A stretch of 63,076 nucleotides of DNA from CAZIGK01 sp964538615 (GTDB taxonomy: Bacteria > Pseudomonadota > Alphaproteobacteria > Rickettsiales > RI-342), in NCBI GenBank assembly GCA_964538615.1, contig CAZIGK010000012.1, forward strand, positions 1 to 63,076. The letters are read 5' to 3'. The notes below the pieces were generated by a model. The model did no database searches. It saw only the letters and a list, made by a program, of their open reading frames with translations, and was not told the origin of the DNA. Shown here in pieces: positions 1 to 9,161 of the stretch. Numbering within the stretch: position 1 is the first letter of the stretch; each line of letters starts with the position of its first letter. Both the position numbers and the translations under genes were made by a program.

Positions 1-117
1 TTGCGCGTAGCGCAGAGCGAAAGAGAGACCGGGTTGCGCGTAGCGCAGAGCGAAAGAGAGACCGGGTTGCGCGTAGCGCAGAGCGAAAAAGAGACTGGGT
101 TGCGCGTAGCGCAGAGC
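1..117. repeat. 33-bp tandem repeat, 3.5 copies
   Basis: Three head-to-tail 33-bp units occupy 1-33, 34-66 and 67-99, and a fourth is cut after 18 bases at 117. Each unit starts with ttgcgcgtagcgcagagcga. Units one and two are identical and unit three has two changes. The array begins at the window edge, so its full length is unknown. No open frame or direct-repeat/spacer pattern of CRISPR type is present, because the units abut. Bases 118-330 hold no gene that I can support. Confidence 0.9.
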
Positions 118-330
118 TACGGCAAAACCCGGTTGCACAGAACATAGAGGCACATAACGGCTCCGGCCTCATTCGCTCCCTCCTCAGCATTCAGCCGTGA
201 AGCAAGAGGCTTTCTGTAGTGCATAGGTGCTATAGAGGTGCTGTCCGAAAAAACCACGTCAATCATGACAACACGAGACCATTCCCGCAACAGAATCACT
301 GAATGATTGTGATGATCTGGGCTACCAACG

Positions 331-403
331 AATCGTTAAAAAATCTAGTCTTTTGAGTACGACTTTGGACGCACCCGTAGTGCGTAAATGGTGACCCCTA
401 CGG
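331..403. repeat. Left attachment-site copy (att)
   Basis: This segment matches 10491-10563 with about a dozen substitutions and compensating small indels. The part equal to the 3' end of tRNA-Glu, tggtgacccctacgg at 389-403, is exact. Upstream of it both copies share gactttggacgcac (361-374 and 10519-10532) and a small hairpin whose stem differs in sequence but is conserved in pairing (gcac/gtgc here, cacac/gtgtg on the right). The match extends well outside the tRNA, as expected when the element carried its own copy of the tRNA end and downstream flank. Confidence 0.82.
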
Positions 404-825
404 AATCCAAACTGACGATATAGCGCATTGATATATAATGATTCTTGTGGTTATCAAGTCAAAACATGCTGTCATTCATGCTGCCAAAAAACGCGGTTGT
501 AGGCGGTCAGTCACGGTTATAGGCGAACACAAAATACCATGCTGCAATGTGGTTGCCGAAATGGGACTCCAACCCGTGTTGGCGCATTAAAGCATAGGTC
601 TTTATCCTTTAATAGCGGCTTGGCTTATTAAAAATGTCCGATTCTATCCGATTCTATCCGATTCTGTCCGATTCTGTCCGATTCACCACGATAGCGAATG
701 ATGCATAGAACCAGTTTCTATGAATCATTTTTGATGCCTTTTGTGATTTATAGGGATGGCCGTATAGATCATACCCTACCAGTTACGGTTACAGGCGAAC
801 GGAAAACGATGCCATGCCAACATAG
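404..825. repeat. Gene-free left end of the element with short repeats and a tRNA-like scrap
   Basis: No gene is seen in these 420 bases. Three structures are visible. A T-arm-like scrap at 563-580 (gggactccaacccgtgtt) differs by one base from the T-arm of the tRNA-Glu at 10562-10579. A diverged direct repeat of about 35 bp lies at 510-542 and 782-817, sharing ggcgaac and ending in catgc. A 10-bp tandem repeat, tccgattcta or tccgattctg, runs four and a half times from 637 to 684. Together they suggest repeated insertion or deletion at this end of the island. Confidence 0.65.
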
Positions 826-1887
826 TTAACTTTGCTCAACTAATTCTTTCTCTACTTTTTCAGGGGGCGGTGATATTTTACGTTTCTTCCCGCCATCACT
901 CGGTAACTTCTCACCGTGAGTCCCATTCCATAAAATGCCGGGACGAGGTACGCGATAATAATTTTTTTCATCGTCGGGATTACCAACTGGTTTCTCAAGA
1001 ATTCCTGTATGGAATCTTCCTACAGCACCCTTGAGATATTCCTCTGAAAGTTCAACACATGTCCAATTGCGCTTTAGGCGCTCTGCCACTTCGCCAGTAA
1101 TACAGCTTCCGCCGAATGGGTCTAATACCGTGTCACCTTCATCGGTTAACATTCTAATAAAATACTCTGGCAGTTCGGCAGGATAACGCGCTGGATGCAC
1201 AGGAAGATTGTTTTCCTGACAATAACGGATGTAAGAACTATTGCTTTCAGTATTTGGAATCGCAATTAGATTTGGTGGAATAGCTGCGCCATTATCCTTA
1301 GAAAATTTATCACTTATATCATGACCTGATGGTCGTTTTTTCGCTTTATACCCGCGCTCCAGCAAATCCACCATGCTTGGACTATATGGCTGTAAAACAC
1401 GCTTGTTGCTGGCTTTTGGCCAAGGGCTTTTAGAAAGCCACCAAACGGTATTTATAGCATCTTTGACCCGAATGCGCCTGACCGTAACCCACTCGGCTGG
1501 TGTTGGTAGCTTTGAAGGATTCCACCAATACATGTCTTGCGCTAGGTGAAAGCCAAATTCCTCACAAAGCATTATGAGTAGCTTGAAATGATAGAGACTA
1601 CGTGTTGGTTTCCCCTGATTCCATGCTCCACCTATGTCAATTACAAGACTCCCTTGCTCATTCAAAATACGTCTAAACTGTTCTGCAAAGTCCTTAAACC
1701 AATCGCAATAATCATCCGCATGAACATTTCCATATTCCTTTTTCCGTACCAAACCAAAAGGAGGGCTAGTCATAATCAAATCTACAGACTCTTTAGGTTG
1801 GCTAGACATATAGTCTAATGAATCACCAAGCATCATCTTACCGAACTTCGTAGAGTAGTAGCTTTCAATCTTGCTTTTTCTAGACAT
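826..1887 (-). CDS. Site-specific DNA methyltransferase (beta-class, restriction-modification partner)
   Basis: This 353-residue protein has the catalytic motif TSPPFG near residue 40 and the SAM-binding motif DPFGGS followed by ELSEEYL near residues 257-285. The order catalytic motif first, SAM site last is that of beta-class amino-methyltransferases, which methylate adenine N6 or cytosine N4; TSPP fits either. It begins two bases after the stop of the restriction gene, with GGAGAA as ribosome site inside that gene's last codons, so the two are translationally linked. It would protect host DNA from the neighbouring nuclease. The recognition sequence cannot be read from the protein. Confidence 0.88.
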   Translation of the reverse strand: MSRKSKIESYYSTKFGKMMLGDSLDYMSSQPKESVDLIMTSPPFGLVRKKEYGNVHADDYCDWFKDFAEQFRRILNEQGSLVIDIGGAWNQGKPTRSLYHFKLLIMLCEEFGFHLAQDMYWWNPSKLPTPAEWVTVRRIRVKDAINTVWWLSKSPWPKASNKRVLQPYSPSMVDLLERGYKAKKRPSGHDISDKFSKDNGAAIPPNLIAIPNTESNSSYIRYCQENNLPVHPARYPAELPEYFIRMLTDEGDTVLDPFGGSCITGEVAERLKRNWTCVELSEEYLKGAVGRFHTGILEKPVGNPDDEKNYYRVPRPGILWNGTHGEKLPSDGGKKRKISPPPEKVEKELVEQS

Positions 1888-1889
1888 GC

Positions 1890-3260
1890 TTATTTCTCCA
1901 TATCTAGAGATTTCAATTTCATTGCGTGATGCGCTTCGCGCTCAAAAACGTCTAGAATCGCTGAGGGTTTATTATTGATTTTTTTAATGTCGTCACCATC
2001 CAGCATGACGATTGCCAAGTTGGAGTCGGCCATTATTTTGTTTGCGTAGCGGCGCGCTTCTGCTCCAATTTGGCCGGTAGTAACCATCACAATGGCACTA
2101 CTTTTAAGGAAATGGGTTAATCCAACCTCCTTTGCCACGTCATCTAGAGAGACTTTTTCCGTATTCTTGCATTGCACCTGCCAGCGTGAATAAACCAGGC
2201 GAGTAGATTCAAAGATAAGGTCAACCTCAGCACCACCTGTAGCCGTGCCCCGCAAGCGGGTTGCTAGATAATCCATATCCAAAAGCCGCATGAGCTTAAA
2301 GCCAAGAGCCTCAAGTGCCAGACCGCCGATATATCTATCTTCTGACTCTAATTCTTCCAGTATTTCACTCAGAGGTTTTCTAAGAAGTAACCGCAATTTA
2401 GGGTCAGTCTGCTTCGCCAGTTGCTCCAACAGGGGCTCAATAATTTCACCAATGAGCTTATCGGTTGGACTAACTAAAAAAGGCTTTGCGCCGCGTCCAG
2501 CCGTTGTTTTTTCGGCGATGATATAACCCGATTCAATAAGTGCATTGAGCACCAGCTTGGGCAAGCTCTTTTCAGGGAACTTAACGCCATAGGTCGCGGA
2601 TGCAAGACGGGCAATTTCATTTGCGTATTGTGGAGTGCGTACTCCCGTATTCACAAGTGCCTTAACAAAAGCGCGTTGTTCAGCGGTGAACCCAGCGAGC
2701 ACCTCAAACTCTCCCGGCTCTACTCCAATGATTTCTTTAATTCGTGCTTCGTCCACCTGCCAGCGCGATCCTAGAAAGACTCCAGCTTTAGCCAACCAGA
2801 GGCGCATCATGCTTGGGTGCTTGCCACCAGACGGATAATGAATGTCCCTCGCGGCCAAACCATCTCGGAGGGTTGTGAGTGACACTACCTCACCAGCCGT
2901 TGTCATATCCTGTATACAACGCACAAGGGTCATGCCGTGGAGATTCAAAAGAATATGCTTGGCTAAGGCTTTATAGAGCGCATCTTCTTTGTCTTTCTTC
3001 GCATAAAGTTCCGTACCTAGGGCTGTGAAGTTGCCCTCCCGATCAATTACTCCATACGCAATCAGCCCAAGCTTACAGTTCATCGCAAGCGTCGTTTTGT
3101 TTTTGTCTGAGGTGTTGTGGGAACTAAAAAACGCCTTGCGTATGGCAACTTGTAGCGCAGCAATGTCGCCCTGATTATCGTTGATAAGCTGCAAAAGCGC
3201 GGGTAGCTCCAACTGAGATGGAGAAAACTCACTTCCAAAAGGTAAATCGCTTTTTGCCAT
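1890..3260 (-). CDS. Restriction endonuclease with Mrr-like PD-(D/E)XK domain
   Basis: The 456-residue protein ends in a nuclease-like domain: GGAEVDLIFES followed about 15 residues later by WQVQCKN, which fits the D...(E/Q)xK pattern of Mrr-type restriction enzymes. Next comes a strand-helix stretch with MVTTGQI. The N-terminal 300 residues look helical and probably read DNA, perhaps through winged helices. I take the ATG at 3260 rather than the GTG at 3287 because AGAAGA lies just upstream of it and the longer form would overlap the upstream gene. The gene sits between an RHH protein and a methyltransferase in one operon, which supports a type II restriction role. Target site and subtype are unknown. 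Confidence 0.8.
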   Translation of the reverse strand: MAKSDLPFGSEFSPSQLELPALLQLINDNQGDIAALQVAIRKAFFSSHNTSDKNKTTLAMNCKLGLIAYGVIDREGNFTALGTELYAKKDKEDALYKALAKHILLNLHGMTLVRCIQDMTTAGEVVSLTTLRDGLAARDIHYPSGGKHPSMMRLWLAKAGVFLGSRWQVDEARIKEIIGVEPGEFEVLAGFTAEQRAFVKALVNTGVRTPQYANEIARLASATYGVKFPEKSLPKLVLNALIESGYIIAEKTTAGRGAKPFLVSPTDKLIGEIIEPLLEQLAKQTDPKLRLLLRKPLSEILEELESEDRYIGGLALEALGFKLMRLLDMDYLATRLRGTATGGAEVDLIFESTRLVYSRWQVQCKNTEKVSLDDVAKEVGLTHFLKSSAIVMVTTGQIGAEARRYANKIMADSNLAIVMLDGDDIKKINNKPSAILDVFEREAHHAMKLKSLDMEK

Positions 3261-3270
3261 TACATTCTTC

Positions 3271-3468
3271 TCATTTTGACAACCCACCCAAACGAACCTT
3301 GAGGGAACCGCCGTCTTGATATTTCTCTAAAAACTCTCTCATGGCATGGCGCATAAGCCATGCAGCCGAGCAGTCACTATCCCTAGATAGTTCTTCAAAT
3401 GCGGCGTAGTCGTCGGGGTCTACGCTTAACGTCACACGAACAAATTTCTTAGGTTTTAGCTTTGCCAT
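3271..3468 (-). CDS. Small ribbon-helix-helix protein, probable operon regulator
   Basis: A 65-residue basic protein. The beta strand FVRVTLSVDPDDY is followed by two helices (AFEELSRDSD and AAWLMRHAMREFLEKY), which is the ribbon-helix-helix pattern of CopG/Arc-type DNA-binding proteins. The internal ATG at 3468 is preferred to the GTG at 3480. Its stop lies 10 bp before the restriction gene, so it heads the operon. By position it may control expression of the restriction genes, as C proteins do in other systems, although C proteins are usually HTH rather than RHH. An antitoxin-like origin is the alternative. Confidence 0.72.
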   Translation of the reverse strand: MAKLKPKKFVRVTLSVDPDDYAAFEELSRDSDCSAAWLMRHAMREFLEKYQDGGSLKVRLGGLSK

Positions 3469-3660
3469 CTCTGCCAACACTTATGTGCCATCACATTGAT
3501 GCATACTAGAGGCATTAGCGATGAAAGGAAAGAGTAAAGTGGCGATGTAAGCCAGTGTGAATTCAGCCTTGGATTTTTTACTGACTAACCAGCGCATTGA
3601 ACCACAATCATAGCCGCGCATCTGAGGTGTTGACGTGCTGATGTGGATGCTGAATTTGCC

Positions 3661-4251
3661 TTACTTGAAGCGCGGACGATAGGAAGCCGTTAGCTCTCCT
3701 TCATCCTCATCAGCTTCATCACCAAGAGTAAGCAGGGTAATACGGTAACCATCATCTTGCACAAGCACTTGCTCATGGACGCTTTCATATTTTTTGCTGT
3801 TACTGAGCCATATATCACTGGCATGCTCTTTCCATTCGGAGGAAGTGCCGCTTTGAGCTTGGTAGTTTTTTGTTAGGGTGTTTTGAGGAATGGCATCTCC
3901 TTTGCGCCACACTGCTAATTGTGGGAAATACTGCCCCTTGACCGTATAAGACAATACGCCATTCTTTGAAAATACCAGCGCACAAGGCTCATCCTGAAAT
4001 TCAAGATACCTACGCCCCATTGATTCCTTGCTAACATCATATTTGATGGCAAGAGAAACAATATGGTCAATTTCCGGTGCTCGTAGGCGCTTAATATCAC
4101 CTTGAATGAACTTGGTAGGCATGAGCAATTCTGCTGAGAACTGGTTGGCCTCCACTTCCATCTTTTGACGGTTGTCGGCAGTTGCGCCCGAAACAACCAT
4201 ATCTTGAGTTTTGCACATAAACTGACCTTCATTGCCAGGATTGTGCCACAT
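3661..4251 (-). pseudogene. ImmA/IrrE-type metallopeptidase, 5' end missing
   Basis: The readable part encodes 196 residues with EANQFSAELLMP, the glutamate-bearing motif that follows HExxH in ImmA/IrrE zinc peptidases, and a C-terminal domain typical of that family. Homology seems to start at about WHNPGNEGQF, that is, exactly where the HExxH helix should be. The first metal-binding motif and everything before it are gone. On the other side of the breakpoint, around 4249, lies a primase fragment on the opposite strand. The frame runs further upstream to 4455 by chance, through antisense primase sequence. Without HExxH no peptidase activity is expected. Intact relatives cleave phage-type repressors. 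Confidence 0.72.
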
Positions 4252-4902
4252 TCCACCGTTTTCGCCACCGGGAATAATCTTTGCCTGCTGGGGGATATGA
4301 CGCGGCGCGTGCTGTTGTGTACGCTGGATGCCAATATGGAACGGCCAGAACTTCGGCAATTCCGCGATAACCCTGTGAATCGGGTGCTGGCGGACAGAGG
4401 GAAATATATTGCAGCGGCGATGACTGTGGTTCGTGCCTATCGGGTGGCGGAACATGTTGAACCGCTGCCGCGTCTAGCTTCCTTTGAAGGCTGGTCGGAT
4501 ATGGTGCGTTCCGCACTGGTCTGGCTGGGATGTGCTGACCCGTGCATAACAATGGAAAAAGCCCGTGAGGAAGACCCCTATTTGCAAACCATGATTGCAG
4601 TCTTTACTGAGATACGGCACGCAGTCGGAGCCAGTAACCCGCAGACGGCGGCAGAGATTGTGCGGCTGGCCTTGACGCGGGAGGCGGGTGATAGCTCACC
4701 TCTAAAATATCCCGACTTGCAGGAAGCATTAAAGAATGCCGCTGGCGACAAGGGCGGATTTTTGCAGGCAAGAGCGGTAGGCAAGTGGCTAAGTCGGCAT
4801 AAGGGGCGAATTACCAATCAACTGCGACTGGATGGCAAGGCCGATGATCACGGTCATGCAGCGATATGGTGGATCACCGATATGAGCGGTTTAAGCGGTT
4901 AA
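4249..4902 (+). pseudogene. Phage/plasmid primase-helicase-like protein, C-terminal fragment
   Basis: The frame begins inside a conserved run, FATGNNL...GDMTRRVLLCTLDA, followed by ERPELRQF. I recognise this as the C-terminal part of the replicative DUF3631/DUF927-like or primase-helicase proteins of phages and integrative elements. The upstream ATPase and primase regions are absent, and the sequence switches at about 4249 to a truncated ImmA-like gene on the other strand. The end is natural: a stop at 4900-4902 after a winged-helix-like region. It is best read as a relic of the element's former replication module. Confidence 0.7.
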
Positions 4903-5020
4903 CTGCGGTTCAAATCAAGAGGAGATGGCAGAAATGTCAGTGACATTTTTTGTAAGGGGTTGGGATTTCAACCGCAATGAACCGCACAAACCGCACTGAA
5001 GGCTACAAAGGGATGAATTT

Positions 5021-5479
5021 ATGAAGGATATATCTGAAAATACAGGCGCAAAACAGGCAGGAAAGTTTCAGCCGGGGCAATCGGGCAATCCTGCGGGGAA
5101 GCCGAAGGGAGCAAGGCACAAGGTGACGCTGGCGGTGCAGGCGCTGCTGGAGGGAGAAGCGGAAACCATCAGCCGTAAGGCGGTCGAGCTTGCCAAGGAA
5201 GGCGATATGACCGCGATTAAGCTGGTGCTGGAGCGGGTGCTGCCGCCGCGCAAAGATGCGCCTGTGCTGGTTAATCTGCCCAAAGTCTCCACCCCGGAAG
5301 AGATTAGCATGGCGATGGATGCGCTGATTCAGGCAGTCGCGGCGGGTGAATTGACCCCACAGGAAGGGCAGGCGGTCGCCAGCCTGCTGGAAGGGCAACG
5401 GCGGGTTCTGGAAACCACCTTACTTGCTCGCAAACTGGAAGCATTGCAGGCAGCAATTGAGCGGAGGAAACAGCCATGA
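5021..5479 (+). CDS. DUF5681 domain protein (phage packaging-associated)
   Basis: The 152-residue protein starts with a disordered stretch, then KFQPGQSGNPAGKPKGARHK, the hallmark of DUF5681 proteins, followed by helices and a coiled-coil-like C-terminus. Such proteins lie beside terminase or replication genes of phages and integrative elements, and some are thought to act like small terminase subunits; this is family context, not proof. Its stop overlaps the next start by four bases (ATGA), so the two genes are co-translated. No ribosome site stronger than AGGGATG is visible upstream. Confidence 0.7.
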   Translation: MKDISENTGAKQAGKFQPGQSGNPAGKPKGARHKVTLAVQALLEGEAETISRKAVELAKEGDMTAIKLVLERVLPPRKDAPVLVNLPKVSTPEEISMAMDALIQAVAAGELTPQEGQAVASLLEGQRRVLETTLLARKLEALQAAIERRKQP

Positions 5480-6213
5480 AACCCACCCTTACCGCCACGC
5501 GCAAATGCTTGCAGGGGTTGACCGGCAGAGAAGTCTTTGCCCTGACCCTGCAGCACCAGCTAGAGGATTGGACAGGGCAACCGGCTACCTTCAGTGATGT
5601 AGAGATTGAGCGCATGGTAGCGGAGTTTCGCCGCAACCCGTCAGAAGGGCGGGCTTATAACGCTTGGTGGGATATGTTTGGGGTGATTCACCACCTGGCA
5701 ACGGAAGCCCGCCGGATAGCGATGGAAGCCACCTGGCGGATCAGTTTGGTTTCCAGTTGGATGCTTTGCCAATCGCAGCGCATGAACCGGGCGGATGAGA
5801 CGAAGCGTTACCCGACAACGGAAGACCTGCGGCGGATAGCCAAATCCCTCCGATATTCACAGGAAATGATTGACAGCTTTTTGCGGTTGGATAGGTTGGT
5901 GGAAGCCTTTGGCCAGCTTCATGGCGGTGATATTGCGGTAGTGGTGACCCGCCGGGAACGCGAGATTTTGCGCGATACGGTGGAAGTCTGCAATCATACC
6001 ATCGAGTCTTTTGAAGATGGACTGGCATTCCTCGCCTATTGCGGCGACTGGGTGCGGGAGGATGATTGCCCGGACTTGCCGAGGCTGACCTTAAGCCCGG
6101 AGGATATGCCGGAAACATTGCTGGAGACGCTGACTCAGAGGATTGAAAGCTATTATCAGAGCAGGGAATATTGTAGGGTGGTGGAGGGGTTTGATCTTGC
6201 GCTGACGTTGTAG
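5476..6213 (+). CDS. Hypothetical helical protein of the element
   Basis: I do not recognise this 245-residue protein. It is mostly helical, without signal peptide or membrane segments, and has several acidic, leucine-rich stretches in its second half. It overlaps the DUF5681 gene by four bases and is followed after 47 bp by the MmeI-like restriction enzyme, so it may be the second gene of a phage-derived pair. Base composition matches the surrounding GC-rich part of the element. Expression is plausible because the ATGA overlap couples it to a recognisable gene. Confidence 0.6.
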   Translation: MKPTLTATRKCLQGLTGREVFALTLQHQLEDWTGQPATFSDVEIERMVAEFRRNPSEGRAYNAWWDMFGVIHHLATEARRIAMEATWRISLVSSWMLCQSQRMNRADETKRYPTTEDLRRIAKSLRYSQEMIDSFLRLDRLVEAFGQLHGGDIAVVVTRREREILRDTVEVCNHTIESFEDGLAFLAYCGDWVREDDCPDLPRLTLSPEDMPETLLETLTQRIESYYQSREYCRVVEGFDLALTL

Positions 6214-6260
6214 TAGGTACGTTCCAAGCGAAGAATCCGAAGCACAGGGAAAATAAAATA

Positions 6261-9152
6261 ATGGCCATAGAATCACCACAGCAGTTCATCAATAAATGGG
6301 AAAAATCTAAGTTAAAAGAACGTGCAGCTGCTCAAGAACATTTCATCGACCTGTGCCATTTACTGCAACACAAGACTCCAGCTGAAGAAGACCCTGAAGG
6401 CACATGGTTCACCTTTGAATATGGTATGAAGAAAACCACGGGCACAGCAGGCTTTGCAGATGTCTGGAAAAAAGGCTTCTTCGGATGGGAATACAAAGGT
6501 AAACACAAAGATCTACAGGCGGCTTATTCTCAATTGCAGCAATACGCTCCTGCTTTAGCCAACCCACCATTATTGATTGTCTGTGATACCGATAGGTTCA
6601 TTATCCACACCAACTGGAATGATTTGGTCAGTGAGATTCACGAGGTAGAGCTGCATGAGCTGACTAATCCCGATAAACTCAATCTTCTGCGATTTGCTTT
6701 CTTTGACCCAGACAAACTAAAGCCGACCAAATCTCGCCAGCAGTTAACAGAGGAAATCGCAGGAAAATTCGCCACTATATCGCGGCGCTTGCGTGAACGC
6801 GGGAACGAGCCACACGCTGTCGCCCATTTCGTCAATCGCCTAATCTTCTGTATGTTCGCTGAGGATATTGAATTGCTTCCAAAGGGCATCTTTACTGCGT
6901 TGCTGGAGCGGGGCGTTAAAGCCCCAGATGACCTGCAACGTAAACTCTCCTCCCTCTTTGCCGCTATGCAAAAGGGCAAGCCGTGGGGCATGGAGGATAT
7001 TCTGTGGTTCAACGGCGGTTTGTTTGATGATGACACCGCCCTCACCATGACACCGGAAGAAATTACCATGGTGCATGAAACCGCCCAAAAAGACTGGAGT
7101 GATATTGACCCGTCTATCATGGGAACCTTGTTTGAGCGCGGTCTTGACCCCAGCAAGCAAAGTCAGTTAGGGGCGCACTACACAGACCGTGATATGATCA
7201 TGAAAATCATCCATCCGGTAATTATTGAGCCTTTGCAGCAGGAGTGGGATGAGGTAAAAACCAAAATTGCGGCTGAGATGCAAAAGGCTGAGGCGTACAA
7301 AGCTAAGGGCAATACCACTGAGAATGCTAAACAGTCCACTGCGGCTGAGAATAGAGCGAAAAAGCACTACAAAAAATTCATCGCCAAGGTGCGAAAATTC
7401 ACTGTGCTTGACCCTGCCTGTGGGTCTGGCAACTTCCTGTATCTGGCATTGAAAGCGCTGAAAGACCTTGAGCAGGAAGTGACATTGCATGGTGAAATCA
7501 CTTTCCATTATACCCGTTCTATGCCTGAAGTTGGGCCGGAAAATATCTACGGTATTGAGATCAACCCATACGCCGCTGAACTGGCGCGGGTGAGCGTGTG
7601 GATTGGTGAAATTCAGTGGATTAAAAAACATGGCTTCACCGTTCCCGCCAATCCAGTGCTACGAAAGTTGGAAAACATTGTCTGCCATGATGCACTTATC
7701 AATGAGGACAGCAGCGAGTATCACTGGCCGAAAGTAGATGTGGTTGTCGGAAACCCGCCGTTTATTGGTGACAAAAAGATGATTCGGGAACTTGGCGAAG
7801 AATATGTGACCAAGGTAAGAAGCATTTACAAAGGACGAGTAGCGGGTGGCGCTGATTTTGTATGTTTCTGGTTTGCCAAATGTAACGACCAGATGAAAGC
7901 AGACAAATTAGAGCGTGCCGGGCTGGTTTCCACCAATTCCATACGCGGCGGCAAAAACCGCTTGGTTTTGGATGATATAGCCGAACAATTTCATATCTAC
8001 AGCGCGTGGCCAGATGAAGACTGGGTGAATGAAGGCGCAGCAGTGCGCGTTTCCATGACCGCTTATAGCAAGACCAAAATGCCTGAGTGTAAAATCAGAA
8101 CGGAAGTCGTAGATGGTATCTATACGGATTTATCAGCCAAATCTGTTGAGGTGAAAATTGATGCATCGAAAATTCATGGCCTCAGAGAAAACAAAAATAT
8201 TGCATATCAGGGGCCGGTAAAAGTTGGGTCATTCGACATTGAGCGTGAGTTGGCGGTACAGTTTCTTTCACGGCCTAGTAATCCCAATGGTAGTCGTAAT
8301 AGTGATGTTGTTAAGCCTTGGGTAAATGGTAGTGATGTAGTTAGAAGACCATCTGGCAAATGGATTGTTGATTTTGGTGAACTTGCTCATAACGAGGCCA
8401 GTATATATGAAGCTCCATATAAGTATGTTCTGGAGAATGTTAAGCCATCACGCGATTCCAACCGCAGGAAGAAAAGAAGAGAATATTGGTGGCAACATGG
8501 TGAAACTGTTCCGGGGCTTAAAAAAGCACTGAGAGTAAGTGAGCAATATATTGTAACGCCAAGAGTATCTAAACACCGCATATTTGCTTGGGAAAACAGT
8601 AAAACACTTCCTGATAGTGCAGTTGTTGCAATCACAAAGAGCGGCTGGGTTATGTTTGGAATACTCCATTCAAAACTACACGAAATCTGGTCACTCAAAC
8701 TCTGCACATGGCTTGGTAAAGGCAATGATCCTCGCTACACTCCATCTACTACATTTGAAACCTTCCCTTTCCCAAAAGGTATGACGCCGGATGTTTCAGC
8801 CAATAAACTGGAAGCCAACCCCAAGGCGCAGGCGATTGCAGCAACGGCTAAAAAGCTAAATGAGCTGCGTGAGAACTGGCTTAACCCGCCTGATTTGGTG
8901 GAGCGTGTGCCGGAAGTGGTGGAAGGCTACCCTGATCGCATTCTGCCAAAAAATCTGGAAGCAGCCAAAATACTGGCAAAACGTACTCTCACCAACCTTT
9001 ATAATGAAATGCCCGCGTGGCTAAAATTCGTGCATGAGGAACTGGATAACGCCGTTGCGGATGCCTACGGCTGGCCGCACGACCTTAGCGATGAGGAAAT
9101 TCTAGAAAAACTCTTCGCCCTCAACCAGCAACGCGCCAAAGCCGAGGGGTGA
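6261..9152 (+). CDS. MmeI-like single-chain restriction-modification enzyme (type IIL)
   Basis: At 963 residues this has the length and domain order of MmeI-type enzymes, in which nuclease, methyltransferase and target recognition share one chain. Near the N-terminus D67, E77 and K79 (FADVW...FFGWEYKG) form the PD-ExK nuclease site. Motif X is near GAHYTDRDM. The SAM motif LDPACGSGNF lies near residue 383, and the catalytic NPPF near residue 498 indicates adenine-N6 methylation. The remaining 400 residues should hold the target recognition domain. Such enzymes methylate one strand and cut about 20 bp away. It stands alone, as the family does, and is the second restriction system in this island. 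All key residues are present. Confidence 0.86.
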   Translation: MAIESPQQFINKWEKSKLKERAAAQEHFIDLCHLLQHKTPAEEDPEGTWFTFEYGMKKTTGTAGFADVWKKGFFGWEYKGKHKDLQAAYSQLQQYAPALANPPLLIVCDTDRFIIHTNWNDLVSEIHEVELHELTNPDKLNLLRFAFFDPDKLKPTKSRQQLTEEIAGKFATISRRLRERGNEPHAVAHFVNRLIFCMFAEDIELLPKGIFTALLERGVKAPDDLQRKLSSLFAAMQKGKPWGMEDILWFNGGLFDDDTALTMTPEEITMVHETAQKDWSDIDPSIMGTLFERGLDPSKQSQLGAHYTDRDMIMKIIHPVIIEPLQQEWDEVKTKIAAEMQKAEAYKAKGNTTENAKQSTAAENRAKKHYKKFIAKVRKFTVLDPACGSGNFLYLALKALKDLEQEVTLHGEITFHYTRSMPEVGPENIYGIEINPYAAELARVSVWIGEIQWIKKHGFTVPANPVLRKLENIVCHDALINEDSSEYHWPKVDVVVGNPPFIGDKKMIRELGEEYVTKVRSIYKGRVAGGADFVCFWFAKCNDQMKADKLERAGLVSTNSIRGGKNRLVLDDIAEQFHIYSAWPDEDWVNEGAAVRVSMTAYSKTKMPECKIRTEVVDGIYTDLSAKSVEVKIDASKIHGLRENKNIAYQGPVKVGSFDIERELAVQFLSRPSNPNGSRNSDVVKPWVNGSDVVRRPSGKWIVDFGELAHNEASIYEAPYKYVLENVKPSRDSNRRKKRREYWWQHGETVPGLKKALRVSEQYIVTPRVSKHRIFAWENSKTLPDSAVVAITKSGWVMFGILHSKLHEIWSLKLCTWLGKGNDPRYTPSTTFETFPFPKGMTPDVSANKLEANPKAQAIAATAKKLNELRENWLNPPDLVERVPEVVEGYPDRILPKNLEAAKILAKRTLTNLYNEMPAWLKFVHEELDNAVADAYGWPHDLSDEEILEKLFALNQQRAKAEG

Positions 9153-9161
9153 TATAGAAGA

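Noticed and set aside
1..117. CRISPR array
   Set aside because: The 33-bp units abut with no spacers and no cas genes are present.
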